From positions 1-64,000 of the forward strand of contig JAGBEO010000010.1 in NCBI GenBank assembly GCA_017936885.1: a stretch of DNA of 64,000 nucleotides, in the 5' to 3' direction. Below the pieces are notes generated by a model. That model did not search any database. It was not told where the DNA came from and was given only the letters and a program-made list of their open reading frames with translations. This document shows, in pieces, positions 1-8,929 of this stretch (positions are counted from its first letter, which is position 1; each line of letters starts with the position of its first letter). The position numbers were made by a program, and so were the translations under genes. Origin of the DNA: Lachnospiraceae bacterium. GTDB taxonomy: Bacteria; Bacillota; Clostridia; Lachnospirales; Lachnospiraceae.

Positions 1-1
1 C

Positions 2-118
2 ATTATTCTGATGCACGACCAGTATAAGACCACAGTGACGGCAGCCTTTGAAATCATTGATGAACTACAGGCACAGGGGTATGAGTTTGTGACGGTGGAG
101 GAGATCTTGTTTGACTGA
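2..118 (+). CDS. Polysaccharide deacetylase, C-terminal fragment (cut by window edge)
   Basis: Only the last 38 codons are visible; the reading frame enters from outside the window and stops with TGA at 116-118. The peptide has ILMHD followed by a T-rich helix and ends GYEFVTVEEILFD. This is the usual C-terminal end of NodB-type polysaccharide deacetylases, where the HD is a conserved late motif and the 'GY.FVTV.E' strand closes the barrel. Such enzymes remove acetyl groups from cell-wall or extracellular polysaccharides. The catalytic N-terminal motifs lie outside the window, so activity cannot be judged. Confidence 0.7.
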   Translation: MILMHDQYKTTVTAAFEIIDELQAQGYEFVTVEEILFD

Positions 119-139
119 AAATATATATCTGGATGCATT

Positions 140-191
140 ATGCCGAAAAAGCAAATAATAATTGTATAAAAATAGATACAATGCCGAAAAA
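140..191. repeat. Two 11-bp direct repeats upstream of chemoreceptor
   Basis: ATGCCGAAAAA occurs at 140-150 and again at 181-191, 41 bp apart (about four helical turns), between the deacetylase and the chemoreceptor. A TATAAT hexamer at 217-222 follows. A possible regulator site, though no family can be named. GCCGAAAA resembles a sigma-28 -10 element, but no TAAA lies at the right distance. Confidence 0.35.
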
Positions 192-259
192 ACTCCCTAT
201 TTATTAAAATAAGTTGTATAATATTACTTATAAATATTGCGTGAGGAATGGGGAATTGT

Positions 260-2269
260 ATGAAAAATGAAAAGAAAACACAAACGGTCTCTATTAAGGT
301 AAAGTTGTTGGGGATTATCCTTCCCGTAGTGCTTATTATTGTGGTATTGTTAGTGGGAATTTCCTATCTGATAACCAGAAATATCATTACAGAATATTCT
401 CAGGATCTCCTTGGCTCGTCCATAGAAAATCAGGCGAATGAGATAGAGGCATGGCTGAATGAGAATCTGTCCGCATTTCAGATGGCGAAGCGAACCATGG
501 AACAGACGAATCCGAATCAGGAACAGCTTCAGAAAATGCTGGATGGTTATTATGGCTTTAATGACAATTATCCTGACGGACTGTATATTGCGGATGAAAA
601 TGGCAATCTGATGGTGGCGGAAGGATCGGAAAAGATCGAAGCAGATCCGACACAGTCGGTCTGGTACCGGGAAGGCCTGACCAGATGGAATATGGCATTT
701 ACCAATGCCTATACGAATACGGAAGGCGAAGCAGTGATCAGTGCATCTGGTATTCTCAAGGATGATTCCGGTGTGCTGAAGGTTATTTCTGCGGATTTGT
801 CGCTTCAAAGAATCAGTATTATCGTAAACAGCTTTATTGAGATGGACCAGGCGCAGGCTTTTCTGGTAAGCAGTGAGGATGACAGCGTATTGGCACATCG
901 GGATACTGCTTTGATCTCTTCTAAACTGAGCGATTCCGATGACAGCTTCATGCGGGCAGTGGGTGAGAAATTGTCGGCGCAGGATTATGCCATGACGGAG
1001 ATTGACCATAATATGACAGCCTTTGAAGAAATCGCGGGTACAGACTGGATTCTGGTATCGTATATTCCCACAGAGGTTATTTATTCGGATATTAAAGGGG
1101 TCAGAACTCTGATGGTTGTGATCGGGTTGATTTCCACTATATTGCTGGCTGCTTTGATTGAAAGAGTGGTTCATATGGTAATCCGTCCGGTGAAAGAACT
1201 GACCAGAGTCATAACGGCAATGACAGAGGGAGATTTTACCATTCAGGTACAATCGGGAAGCCGGGACGAGATAGGCATCATGAGCAGATATGTGCAGAAG
1301 TTCATCGCTTCCATGCGGAATATGATTTCCTCCATACATAGTGTGTCTGATAAGTTGAATGCGCAGGCAAATGTCAGTGATGAAGTGTCAGGACAGATGT
1401 ATGACGCTTCCAGACTGCAGAGTGATTCCATGAAGGAGTTGAATAATACAGTGGAGCAGCTTTCCCTTTCCGTAAATGAGATTGCGGAGAATGCCACAAC
1501 GCTGGCAATGGTTGTGGCGGATACCCGTGACGATGGTATGCGGGTAGATGAGAAGATGAATGAAACGGTTGAGATTTCCAGGCAGGGCAAGGCGGACATG
1601 CAGCATGTCAATGAGGCAATGCTGGAGATCGATGAATCTGTCCGCAAACTGGAGATTGCTATTGATAAGGTGGGAAAGGCGTCAGAAGAAATTACGAAAA
1701 TTACAGGTGTAATCGGTGGAATTGCGGCCCAGACAAATTTGCTGTCCTTAAATGCTTCCATTGAAGCTGCAAGAGCCGGAGAGGCGGGAAGAGGATTTGC
1801 GGTTGTGGCATCGGAGATCGGTCAGCTTGCCAATACCAGTGCGGGTGCCGTACATGATATAGAGAAGCTGATCAATGAGATTAATGCCTTGGTGAAGGAT
1901 ACAGTAAAACAGACAGCTGAAAGTGTAAACAGCATCAATCAAAGCAGCGGTCTGGTTGGAAACGCATTGAAAACCTTTGACCGGATTTTTGAAAATATTG
2001 ATGGCGTGAGCACTTTGGTGCAGCAGATGATTGAGAAAGTTGGTAAAGTAGATGATGTGGCAAGCAATGTGGCGGCTATATCGCAGGAGCAGGCGGCAAG
2101 CTCCCAGGAAATCCTTGCAACTTCTGAGACTATGGTAGAGCAGGCAGATCATATCACGGGCAACAGCGGAAGTGTATCTGACTGTTCTAAGGAGTTGGCG
2201 ATGTCAGCAGAGGAACTGAAAGAACAGGTTGCCAAATTCAAGACAGAAAGAGGGGAGCAGGCAGAATGA
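260..2269 (+). CDS. Methyl-accepting chemotaxis protein with periplasmic-type Cache sensor
   Basis: Membrane chemoreceptor that signals through CheW/CheA to the flagellar motor. Order: short basic N-terminus, TM1 (about residues 16-36), extracellular sensor of about 235 residues with Cache-like strands, TM2 (about 275-297), HAMP, then a long coiled-coil signalling domain with the invariant hairpin tip around residues 487-520 ([20 protein letters not shown]). The start at 260 is preferred because GAGG and GGGG stretches precede it; an in-frame ATG at 248 lacks a good ribosome site. Its stop overlaps the start of the next gene (ATGA at 2266), so receptor and binding lipoprotein are translationally coupled. 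No pentapeptide methylation tether is seen at the C-terminus. Confidence 0.93.
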   Translation: MKNEKKTQTVSIKVKLLGIILPVVLIIVVLLVGISYLITRNIITEYSQDLLGSSIENQANEIEAWLNENLSAFQMAKRTMEQTNPNQEQLQKMLDGYYGFNDNYPDGLYIADENGNLMVAEGSEKIEADPTQSVWYREGLTRWNMAFTNAYTNTEGEAVISASGILKDDSGVLKVISADLSLQRISIIVNSFIEMDQAQAFLVSSEDDSVLAHRDTALISSKLSDSDDSFMRAVGEKLSAQDYAMTEIDHNMTAFEEIAGTDWILVSYIPTEVIYSDIKGVRTLMVVIGLISTILLAALIERVVHMVIRPVKELTRVITAMTEGDFTIQVQSGSRDEIGIMSRYVQKFIASMRNMISSIHSVSDKLNAQANVSDEVSGQMYDASRLQSDSMKELNNTVEQLSLSVNEIAENATTLAMVVADTRDDGMRVDEKMNETVEISRQGKADMQHVNEAMLEIDESVRKLEIAIDKVGKASEEITKITGVIGGIAAQTNLLSLNASIEAARAGEAGRGFAVVASEIGQLANTSAGAVHDIEKLINEINALVKDTVKQTAESVNSINQSSGLVGNALKTFDRIFENIDGVSTLVQQMIEKVGKVDDVASNVAAISQEQAASSQEILATSETMVEQADHITGNSGSVSDCSKELAMSAEELKEQVAKFKTERGEQAE

Positions 2270-3255
2270 AAAAGGGATTTATACAAAAAACAGTTGTTAT
2301 GATTGGACTTTTGATCCTGCTTGCGTCAGCGGCGGCAGGCTGCGGTGAAAAGACTGCCGGAGAAAAGAAGGACGTCAGAATCTTCCTTAGTCTGAACGAA
2401 ATGGATACTTTCCGCCAGACTCTGGTGAATGCTGCCGCAGATAAAGCGGAACAGGAAGGCGTGGAACTTGTAGTGGAGGATGCCGGGGGATCAATCGAAA
2501 CACAGGTAGAGCATATTAAGACGGCGGTGGCTGAGGAGTATGACGTGATCCTTTGCAGTGCGGTGTCTACGGATACCGTAGTAGAGCTGAAAGCAAGCGC
2601 AGGAGATATACCGATTATTTTCATTAACAGTTGCCCGGATGATAAACATTTGGAAGCAGGCAAGTATATCTATGTAGGTTCGGATGAAAAAGTAGCAGGG
2701 CAGTTTCAGGCTGAATATGTGTTGGACGCACTGACTGATAAGGATGAAATTAATGTTGTGCTGATCAAAGGACCGAATGAACATTCGGCGACAATCGGCA
2801 GATCAAACGGTGTGAAGCAGGCATTGGCAGAAAGTGGAAAGAAGATCAATTATGTGTTTGAAGACCGTGCAGACTGGGATACGGAGCAGGCACGGGAATT
2901 ATTTGAACTGTTCTTAAAAACAGATGTGCCGGTGGACTGTGTTATCTGCAACAATGATTCCATGGCTCTCGGTGTGATAGCAGCATGCAGCAATGCAGGG
3001 ATTGATCCGGGTACGATTCCGATTTTGGGAGTAGATGCTACGGGTGACGGCTGTGCGGCAATCCGGAACGGTGATATGGCGTTTACCGTATATCAGTCAG
3101 GGCTCGGGCAGGGTCAGGCGGCTGTTGATATGGCGATTAAGATCGTAAAGAAGGAAGATACGAAAGGAACGGAAGGTATTACGGAAGACGGAAAGTATGT
3201 CTGGGTTCCCTTTGAAAAAGTAGACAGCAGCAATGTGGCACAGTATATGGAATAA
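2266..3255 (+). CDS. Sugar-type solute-binding lipoprotein (Peripla_BP_4/RbsB-like) coupled to the receptor
   Basis: Predicted lipoprotein: signal peptide with lipobox AAGC and lipidated Cys at about residue 26, then a periplasmic-binding-protein fold of the ribose/galactose-binding type (KDVRIFLSLNEMDTFRQ at the first strand, DVILCSAVSTDTV, PIIFINS, VICNNDSMALGVIAA, ILGVDATGDG near the hinge). Length of 329 residues is normal for the family. No ABC ATPase or permease follows: a terminator comes next, then a carboxypeptidase. Because it overlaps the chemoreceptor gene, it most likely presents a ligand (a sugar or autoinducer-like compound) to that receptor rather than feeding a transporter; this is inference. 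Ligand not predictable. Confidence 0.9.
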   Translation: MKKGFIQKTVVMIGLLILLASAAAGCGEKTAGEKKDVRIFLSLNEMDTFRQTLVNAAADKAEQEGVELVVEDAGGSIETQVEHIKTAVAEEYDVILCSAVSTDTVVELKASAGDIPIIFINSCPDDKHLEAGKYIYVGSDEKVAGQFQAEYVLDALTDKDEINVVLIKGPNEHSATIGRSNGVKQALAESGKKINYVFEDRADWDTEQARELFELFLKTDVPVDCVICNNDSMALGVIAACSNAGIDPGTIPILGVDATGDGCAAIRNGDMAFTVYQSGLGQGQAAVDMAIKIVKKEDTKGTEGITEDGKYVWVPFEKVDSSNVAQYME

Positions 3256-3328
3256 ACAGAAGATCAAAATAAATGAGGAACGATGCTGCGGTAAATATAT
3301 GGACAACTATATTATGATGCTGTTGGTG

Positions 3329-3363
3329 CACCCGGTTATGGACAGGATAACCGGGTGTTATTT
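3329..3363 (+). terminator. Intrinsic terminator after receptor/binding-protein operon
   Basis: Perfect 11-bp inverted repeat: CACCCGGTTAT at 3329-3339 and ATAACCGGGTG at 3347-3357 with a 7-nt loop, followed by TTATTTT. It closes the two-gene unit and shows no transporter genes are co-transcribed. Confidence 0.88.
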
Positions 3364-3509
3364 TGCCGTTTGCTTTATATATGGTTATAATGTGTTTCAA
3401 AATATTATCAAATATAATTCCATTTGTGATATGATAGAAACTGCATTGGCAGCCGAATGCGTTACGCAATTATCTAAAACTGCATTGGGCATGAAAGGAG
3501 CATTCATAA

Positions 3510-4697
3510 GTGACAGAACGATACAGCGATGAAGAAGCACGCCGGGCAAGGCACAGACAGCGGGTAGAACAGATGCGGGAGAGTAAGAGAAAGCAGATGC
3601 GGCGCCGCAGGCTTATGAGAAAGTTTGCACCTTTAGCGGTCTGTCTGCTGGCGGTTTTTCTTGTGCTATTTGGCGGGATTCAGATAGTACGCCATGTCTC
3701 CGGGGCAGGACAGAGGGATAAAGAGAATACGGAAGGCACCGCAGATGCCGGGCTTGCCGGGGCAGCAGATCAGGATGGAAGCATGGAAACTATGGCATCG
3801 GATGCAGAAGTAGGCAACAGCGAAGATCCTGCGCAGACAGAGGAAACAGATACCGAAGAAAAGAAATCCTATCAGGCAAATGCCGGTTCAGATACGGTGC
3901 AGTTGGGGGATACCCTGCAGTCGGGAGAGCCGTTTTACAGCCGGTATGCGATCTTGGTTGATACAGAAAATGACAGCATTACAGCAGAGAGAAATGCCCA
4001 TACAAGGATTGTTCCCGCATCCATGACGAAGATTCTTACGGTGCTGACGGCGGCGGAACATATTGACGAGGCCAAGCTGGATGATCCTTTCACGATGACG
4101 CTGGAAATCACCGACTACGCATATGTCAACGACTGCAGCGCTGCTGGTTTCCTGGACGGTGAAGAGATCACGGTAAGAGACCTGTTCTACGGGACGGTGC
4201 TTCCTTCCGGAGCGGATGCGGCGGTGGGACTGGCGGTTTATGTGGCGGGAAGTCAGGAAGCCTTCGTGGAGCTGATGAATGAGAAGGTGGAGGAACTGGG
4301 ACTTTCCAAGACTACGCATTTTACTAACTGTGCGGGGATTTACGATGATAATCATTATACGACGGTGTATGATATGGCAATGATCATGGAGGCTGCCATG
4401 GACAATGAACTTTGCAGGGAAGTGATGTCTGCCCACAGATACACCACCTCAGTGACAGAAGAGCACCCGGAAGGAATCAGCCTTTCCAATCTGTTTCTGC
4501 GCCGTATTGAGGACAAAGAGGGCGGTGAGAAAGTACTCTGTGCCAAGACGGGTTATGTGGTGCAGTCGGGGCATTGTGCGGTAAGCTATGCGGTCAGTGC
4601 AGGCGGAAAGGGCTATGTCTGTGTCACGGCAGATGCGAACAGTAAATGGCGTCCTGTGGAAGACCATGCGAAGCTGTATGGAATGTATATGCAGTAA
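3510..4697 (+). CDS. D-alanyl-D-alanine carboxypeptidase (peptidase S11, PBP5-like)
   Basis: Membrane-anchored peptidoglycan D,D-carboxypeptidase that trims the terminal D-Ala from stem peptides. N-terminal basic stretch, TM about residues 36-60, acidic low-complexity linker (about 70-120), then the catalytic domain with SxxK as SMTK (Ser about 171), the SxN position as SGA (about 233-235) and KTG (about 346-348). SGA instead of SGN is worth noting but the surrounding sequence is otherwise typical. The start is GTG at 3510 with AAAGGAG at 3494-3500 as ribosome site. The C-terminal domain of classical PBP5 is absent, and the anchor is N-terminal rather than a C-terminal amphipathic helix. Single-gene unit. 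Confidence 0.88.
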   Translation: MTERYSDEEARRARHRQRVEQMRESKRKQMRRRRLMRKFAPLAVCLLAVFLVLFGGIQIVRHVSGAGQRDKENTEGTADAGLAGAADQDGSMETMASDAEVGNSEDPAQTEETDTEEKKSYQANAGSDTVQLGDTLQSGEPFYSRYAILVDTENDSITAERNAHTRIVPASMTKILTVLTAAEHIDEAKLDDPFTMTLEITDYAYVNDCSAAGFLDGEEITVRDLFYGTVLPSGADAAVGLAVYVAGSQEAFVELMNEKVEELGLSKTTHFTNCAGIYDDNHYTTVYDMAMIMEAAMDNELCREVMSAHRYTTSVTEEHPEGISLSNLFLRRIEDKEGGEKVLCAKTGYVVQSGHCAVSYAVSAGGKGYVCVTADANSKWRPVEDHAKLYGMYMQ

Positions 4698-4773
4698 TCA
4701 TGGTTTATTGTGCTGCGGCTTGCAGACATAAGCCAGTATTTGGTGTGCTGGAATCAAGATGTTGTATTTGCGC

Positions 4774-4801
4774 TTGACTGTTATAAATGTTAAGATATAA
4801 A
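4774..4801 (+). promoter_or_regulatory. Sigma-A promoter of rarA
   Basis: TTGACT at 4774-4779 and TATAAA at 4796-4801 are separated by 16 bp, about 65 bp upstream of the rarA start. Confidence 0.55.
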
Positions 4802-4864
4802 AAGTGTATGTTAAAATTGTGTTACAAAATATCCCAAGGATGAAAAAGAGGATAACAAAGAATT

Positions 4865-6202
4865 ATGGATTTGTTTGAATATATGCGGAGTACGAATCAG
4901 GAGAAGGAATCGCCTCTGGCGGCAAGACTGCGACCGACTACTTTGGATGAGGTGGTGGGACAGCAGCATATTATCGGCAAGGATAAGCTGTTGTATCGTG
5001 CGATTCAGGCGGACAAGCTCAGTTCTATCATCTTCTACGGGCCGCCCGGCACGGGTAAGACCACTCTTGCGAAAGTGATTGCCAATACCACCAGTGCGGA
5101 GTTTACCCAGATTAATGCCACGGTGGCAGGCAAGAAGGATATGGAAGAGGTAGTGGAGAAAGCGAAGAATCTAAGCGGCATGTACGGTAAGCGGACGATT
5201 CTGTTCATCGATGAGATTCACCGCTTTAATAAAGGACAGCAGGATTATTTGCTGCCGTTTGTGGAAGACGGCACGCTGATCCTGATTGGTGCCACTACGG
5301 AAAACCCCTATTTTGAGGTAAACGGAGCGCTTATTTCCCGTTCCATTGTTTTTGAATTACAACCGTTATCTAAAGAGGATATCAAAACGCTGATTACCAG
5401 GGCTGTCTATGATAAGGACAAAGGCATGGGTGGTTATGATGCCGTAATCGATGAGGAGGCGATGGAGTTTCTGGCGGAATTATCCGGCGGAGATGCCAGA
5501 CATGCGCTGAATGCGGTGGAACTGGGGGTAATGACTACCAACCGCAGCGATGACGGTAAGATTCACGTAACCTTAGAGGTGGCGCAGGAGTGTATCCAGA
5601 AGAGGGTGCTGCGGTATGACAAGACCGGAGACAATCATTACGATACGATCTCTGCTTTTATTAAGAGTATGAGAGGTTCTGACCCGGATGCAGCGGTTTA
5701 CTATTTAAGCTGTATGCTGTATGCAGGAGAAAGTGTGACGTTCATTGCGCGCCGTATTATGATCTGTGCGGCAGAAGATGTGGGAAATGCAGATCCCATG
5801 GCGCTGAATGTGGCGGTCAGTGCTTCCCTTGCGGTGGAGAGAATCGGTATGCCGGAGGCACAGATTATTCTGTCCCAGGCGGCATCTTATGTGGCATGTG
5901 CTCCGAAGAGCAACGCAGCCTGCGAAGCTGTTTTTGCCGCTGCGCGGGAGGTGGAGCAAAGCGGCAATCTGCCCATACCCACCCATTTGCAGGATGCCCA
6001 TTATAAGGGGGCAGCAAGGCTGGGGCACGGAACCGGTTATAAATATGCACATGATTATCCCAACCATTATGTGGAACAACAGTATCTGCCGGATCAACTG
6101 ACCGGCAAAAGATTCTATACGCCTACGGGCAACGGCTATGAGGCCAAAATCAGAGACTATATGAAAAGGATAAAGGAAGAAGCTGCCCATGACGAGAAAT
6201 GA
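4865..6202 (+). CDS. rarA: Replication-associated recombination protein A (AAA+ ATPase)
   Basis: RarA/MgsA family clamp-loader-like AAA+ ATPase acting at stalled replication forks. Walker A GPPGTGKTT at about residues 59-67, Walker B LFIDEIH at about 112-118, sensor-1 region ATTENPYF, then the C-terminal tetramerisation domain (HYDTISAFIKSMRGSDPDAA, GNADPMAL) typical of RarA rather than DnaX or RuvB. At 445 residues it has full family length. The next gene starts within its last 14 bases, so the two are likely co-translated although their functions seem unrelated. Confidence 0.96.
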   Translation: MDLFEYMRSTNQEKESPLAARLRPTTLDEVVGQQHIIGKDKLLYRAIQADKLSSIIFYGPPGTGKTTLAKVIANTTSAEFTQINATVAGKKDMEEVVEKAKNLSGMYGKRTILFIDEIHRFNKGQQDYLLPFVEDGTLILIGATTENPYFEVNGALISRSIVFELQPLSKEDIKTLITRAVYDKDKGMGGYDAVIDEEAMEFLAELSGGDARHALNAVELGVMTTNRSDDGKIHVTLEVAQECIQKRVLRYDKTGDNHYDTISAFIKSMRGSDPDAAVYYLSCMLYAGESVTFIARRIMICAAEDVGNADPMALNVAVSASLAVERIGMPEAQIILSQAASYVACAPKSNAACEAVFAAAREVEQSGNLPIPTHLQDAHYKGAARLGHGTGYKYAHDYPNHYVEQQYLPDQLTGKRFYTPTGNGYEAKIRDYMKRIKEEAAHDEK

Positions 6203-8327
6203 TAAAATGGACAATCCGAAGAAAAAGAAGAAAAAAAGAGTGATCGACCGCGAAAAAGTAGCTGAGAATAAGAAAAAAGCCAAAGCCAAGAAGGCGCGGA
6301 TGAAGAAGCAGTTACGGGAAGATAAAGCAAGGATCAAAGCCGAGAAGCAAAAGGGTCAGGTGTTGGAAGAATCCGTAACAATGGAGCAATCGGTGACCGT
6401 CAATGAAAAAGGTGCCGTGGAACGCACCATTACAGTGGAAGAAAAATATACCATTGAAGAGACAGCGGATAACCAGAAGAAGCCCATGGATAAGAAGAAG
6501 CTTGGGATCATCGCTGCCGCCTGCATAGCCGGTGCGTTATTGATCGGAGCGGGCAGCGGGTTTGGTATCCACTATCATGTTACGCAGAGGGCTATGGAGC
6601 ATGCGGCAGTGGAAGCCATGGTACATACGGAAGCGGTAGAACTTGCACAGTACAGTAAGACCCGGCACAGAAAAGACAGCGTGAAGCAGAATGCAGGTAA
6701 GGATACCACACAGGCAATGGTGGATGCGGCGCGCTATATGATAGACGGCGTCCATAACAGACCGCCCCAGGTGGAACTTACGACAGAAAATGCGGAAAAT
6801 TTTGCAAGGATAGAAAGCTGTGTGATCAATACGGAAACCGGGAAGGTGGACGTGACAATGGCGGCAGACGGTCTGGCCATTAGTGATGACGGCTATTATT
6901 ATCTGTTTGAAGAAAAGAGCTATGAATCCGGGCTGACCAGTGACGAGTATATTATAGAAGAGCAGAAAGATGTTGATTTGACTTTCTCGGTCAACCTCAA
7001 TTATAATTCGGTAAGTTCCAGATTGTTTTCCAAATTCGTGGTGGCTGTTAAGAAGGACGGTAAGTTTATGGCAGTCAGCAAGCCGCATTATATCACGAAT
7101 CCGGAGGCGATTGCCAAATATAATCCATCCTTCGGCAATACTGCATCCAAGAAAGGACTGTTAGTAGATCCTGAGAAGCTGAAAGGCTCTGAGCTGGACG
7201 ATCTGGGTGTAAAACATGCGGCATACAACATTCCGCTCAGCAGAATCCTTGGCAATACTACCAATGCGTATTACCCGACCGTGTATTATACCTATAACGG
7301 CAGAAATTATGCCTTTAACGGACAGGTGGTGGCGGAGTATGATTATATCTTTTCCACATTGACCAATAAAGGGATTACCACGACTGCCATTATTTTAAAT
7401 GACATTCATCCGGGTTATATGGAACTGATCCATCCCAAGGCAAGAAGCGGTGGAAGAGCGCCCTATTATGCCTTTAATGCAACCGATGAGGCTGGTACGG
7501 AATATATTGCGGCAGTGGCATCTTTCCTGGCAAGCCGTTATTCCGGCAGCGGACACGGTAAGGTCATGAACTGGGTCATCGGCAATGAGATCAATGCCAG
7601 AAGCGAGTGGAATTATATTGAATATATGGACACGGACAGCTACGTAGAGGAATACGGCAAGGCATTCCGCATCTTTTACAATGCGATCCTTAGTATCAAC
7701 GGCAATGCAAGAGTGTACATTTCCTTAGACCAGCAGTGGGGCAAGAGCTTGTATTCCAATAACGGCTATGGCTCCAAAGAGATTCTGGACAGCTTTAACC
7801 GATATATTTCGGAAGGCGGCAACATTGACTGGGGCGTGGCGCAGCATCCGTATAATTATCCGCTGACCAGTGCCAAGGCATGGAGTACCAGCGGCAAGGC
7901 AGGCTCCTACGTATTGAACTCGGAGACGACACCGGTACTTACGATCAAAAATATTCACGTGCTTACGGATTATTTGCAGAAGGAAGAGTATCTGACTGAT
8001 GGTGGAGAAGTAAGACATGTTATTTTGAGTGAAATGGGATATACCTCATCCGCAGGACAGGATCTGCAGGCGGCATCCTTTGTGTATGCTTATAAGATTA
8101 TCGAGTCGAATCAATATATTGACAGTATGCTGTTTTCCCGGCAGACAGATGCGGCATCGGAAGTGGCGCAGGGACTGGCGCTTGGGATTAATACCCAGGG
8201 CGGGGGCCGCAAATCCATCTACAATGCATTCAAATACGTGGATACGGCGGAATCGGCGAAATATACGGATTTTGCGCTGCGGGTGATTGGAGTCTCCAGT
8301 TGGAGTGAGATCATTTCAAAGCACTAG
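6189..8327 (+). CDS. Membrane-anchored DUF5722 family protein (glycosidase-like barrel)
   Basis: 712 residues: a lysine-rich N-terminus of about 60 residues with likely coiled coil, a TM segment about residues 101-125, then a large extracellular region. The second half resembles a TIM-barrel glycoside hydrolase: strands of the form WVIGNEIN (about 460-467) and VILSEMGYTS (about 610-618) match the positions and style of the acid/base 'NE' and nucleophile 'E' motifs of clan GH-A. I assign DUF5722 from memory of this family; no substrate is known. It overlaps rarA by 14 bases and is followed by a weak terminator. Could act on cell wall or exopolysaccharide, which is inference. Confidence 0.72.
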   Translation: MTRNDKMDNPKKKKKKRVIDREKVAENKKKAKAKKARMKKQLREDKARIKAEKQKGQVLEESVTMEQSVTVNEKGAVERTITVEEKYTIEETADNQKKPMDKKKLGIIAAACIAGALLIGAGSGFGIHYHVTQRAMEHAAVEAMVHTEAVELAQYSKTRHRKDSVKQNAGKDTTQAMVDAARYMIDGVHNRPPQVELTTENAENFARIESCVINTETGKVDVTMAADGLAISDDGYYYLFEEKSYESGLTSDEYIIEEQKDVDLTFSVNLNYNSVSSRLFSKFVVAVKKDGKFMAVSKPHYITNPEAIAKYNPSFGNTASKKGLLVDPEKLKGSELDDLGVKHAAYNIPLSRILGNTTNAYYPTVYYTYNGRNYAFNGQVVAEYDYIFSTLTNKGITTTAIILNDIHPGYMELIHPKARSGGRAPYYAFNATDEAGTEYIAAVASFLASRYSGSGHGKVMNWVIGNEINARSEWNYIEYMDTDSYVEEYGKAFRIFYNAILSINGNARVYISLDQQWGKSLYSNNGYGSKEILDSFNRYISEGGNIDWGVAQHPYNYPLTSAKAWSTSGKAGSYVLNSETTPVLTIKNIHVLTDYLQKEEYLTDGGEVRHVILSEMGYTSSAGQDLQAASFVYAYKIIESNQYIDSMLFSRQTDAASEVAQGLALGINTQGGGRKSIYNAFKYVDTAESAKYTDFALRVIGVSSWSEIISKH

Positions 8328-8340
8328 ATTGAATATACGA

Positions 8341-8370
8341 AAACCGTCACCGGAGTGGCGGTTTGTATCA
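8341..8370. terminator. Possible bidirectional terminator between convergent genes
   Basis: Inverted repeat AAACCGTCAC / GTGGCGGTTT at 8341-8364 (one G-T pair), between the convergent DUF5722 and DUF4364 genes. The T-run is short on both strands. Confidence 0.5.
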
Positions 8371-8386
8371 TGCGGCAGTGCAGAAA

Positions 8387-8902
8387 TCAGAATAACTGAC
8401 TGATCAGATATTGATAGATATCCTGATTTTTCTTCTGCCAATTGGAGCAGATAGCAGAGGCGGTATCTTCATCGGGGACAGACAAAGTCACCTCGACGAT
8501 GGTAACGCCTTTTTCTTTTGCCTGCAGATGGGCTTCGTACTCACCGGAGGTGGACTTATAATAGTCAGCCAGAATGGATACTTCGTTGCGCATCTCCAGT
8601 TCATGGTCACGCAGAAAGGAATCTACTTCATGCTTGATAGAGCTGTTGATGCGGTTGCCGAAGAAAGACAGGGTCTCCCGTCCTTCCTGCGTGATTTCCA
8701 GATAGGTGCGGTTGCGGTTTGTCTTGGCAATGACCAGATCCGCATCGATCAGCTCGGCGGTTGCCTGCTGCAGGGTGAGGAAATTGGTGTATTCCTTCTC
8801 CAATATGAAATCACCTACCTGTGCTTTCGTCAATGGGAAAGTAACACGATCCAGCATATAAAGTATGATTAATTTATAAAGAGTTAATGGTTCCTGGGTC
8901 AT
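8387..8902 (-). CDS. DUF4364 family protein (winged-helix, putative regulator)
   Basis: 171-residue protein of the DUF4364 family common in Clostridia. The N-terminal half is winged-helix-like (LYKLIILYMLDRV, LTKAQVGDFILE, a wing with KTNRNRTYLEIT), so DNA binding is probable, and the C-terminal half is an alpha/beta extension with no known catalytic motif. It may dimerise and regulate an unidentified target. The adjacent radical-SAM gene on the same strand is 27 bp upstream, so both may share a transcript, in the order radical SAM then DUF4364. Confidence 0.82.
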   Translation of the reverse strand: MTQEPLTLYKLIILYMLDRVTFPLTKAQVGDFILEKEYTNFLTLQQATAELIDADLVIAKTNRNRTYLEITQEGRETLSFFGNRINSSIKHEVDSFLRDHELEMRNEVSILADYYKSTSGEYEAHLQAKEKGVTIVEVTLSVPDEDTASAICSNWQKKNQDIYQYLISQLF

Positions 8903-8929
8903 AAAAGATGCCTTTCTACTACAATATAT

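Noticed and set aside
140..222. Sigma-28 (flagellar) promoter for the first chemoreceptor
   Set aside because: GCCGAAAA is present twice, but no TAAA lies at the required 15-16 bp distance.
350..1339. 329-codon open frame antisense to the first chemoreceptor
   Set aside because: No ribosome site, composition rich in His/Ile/Arg typical of an antisense shadow of a real gene, and the opposite strand encodes a clear MCP.
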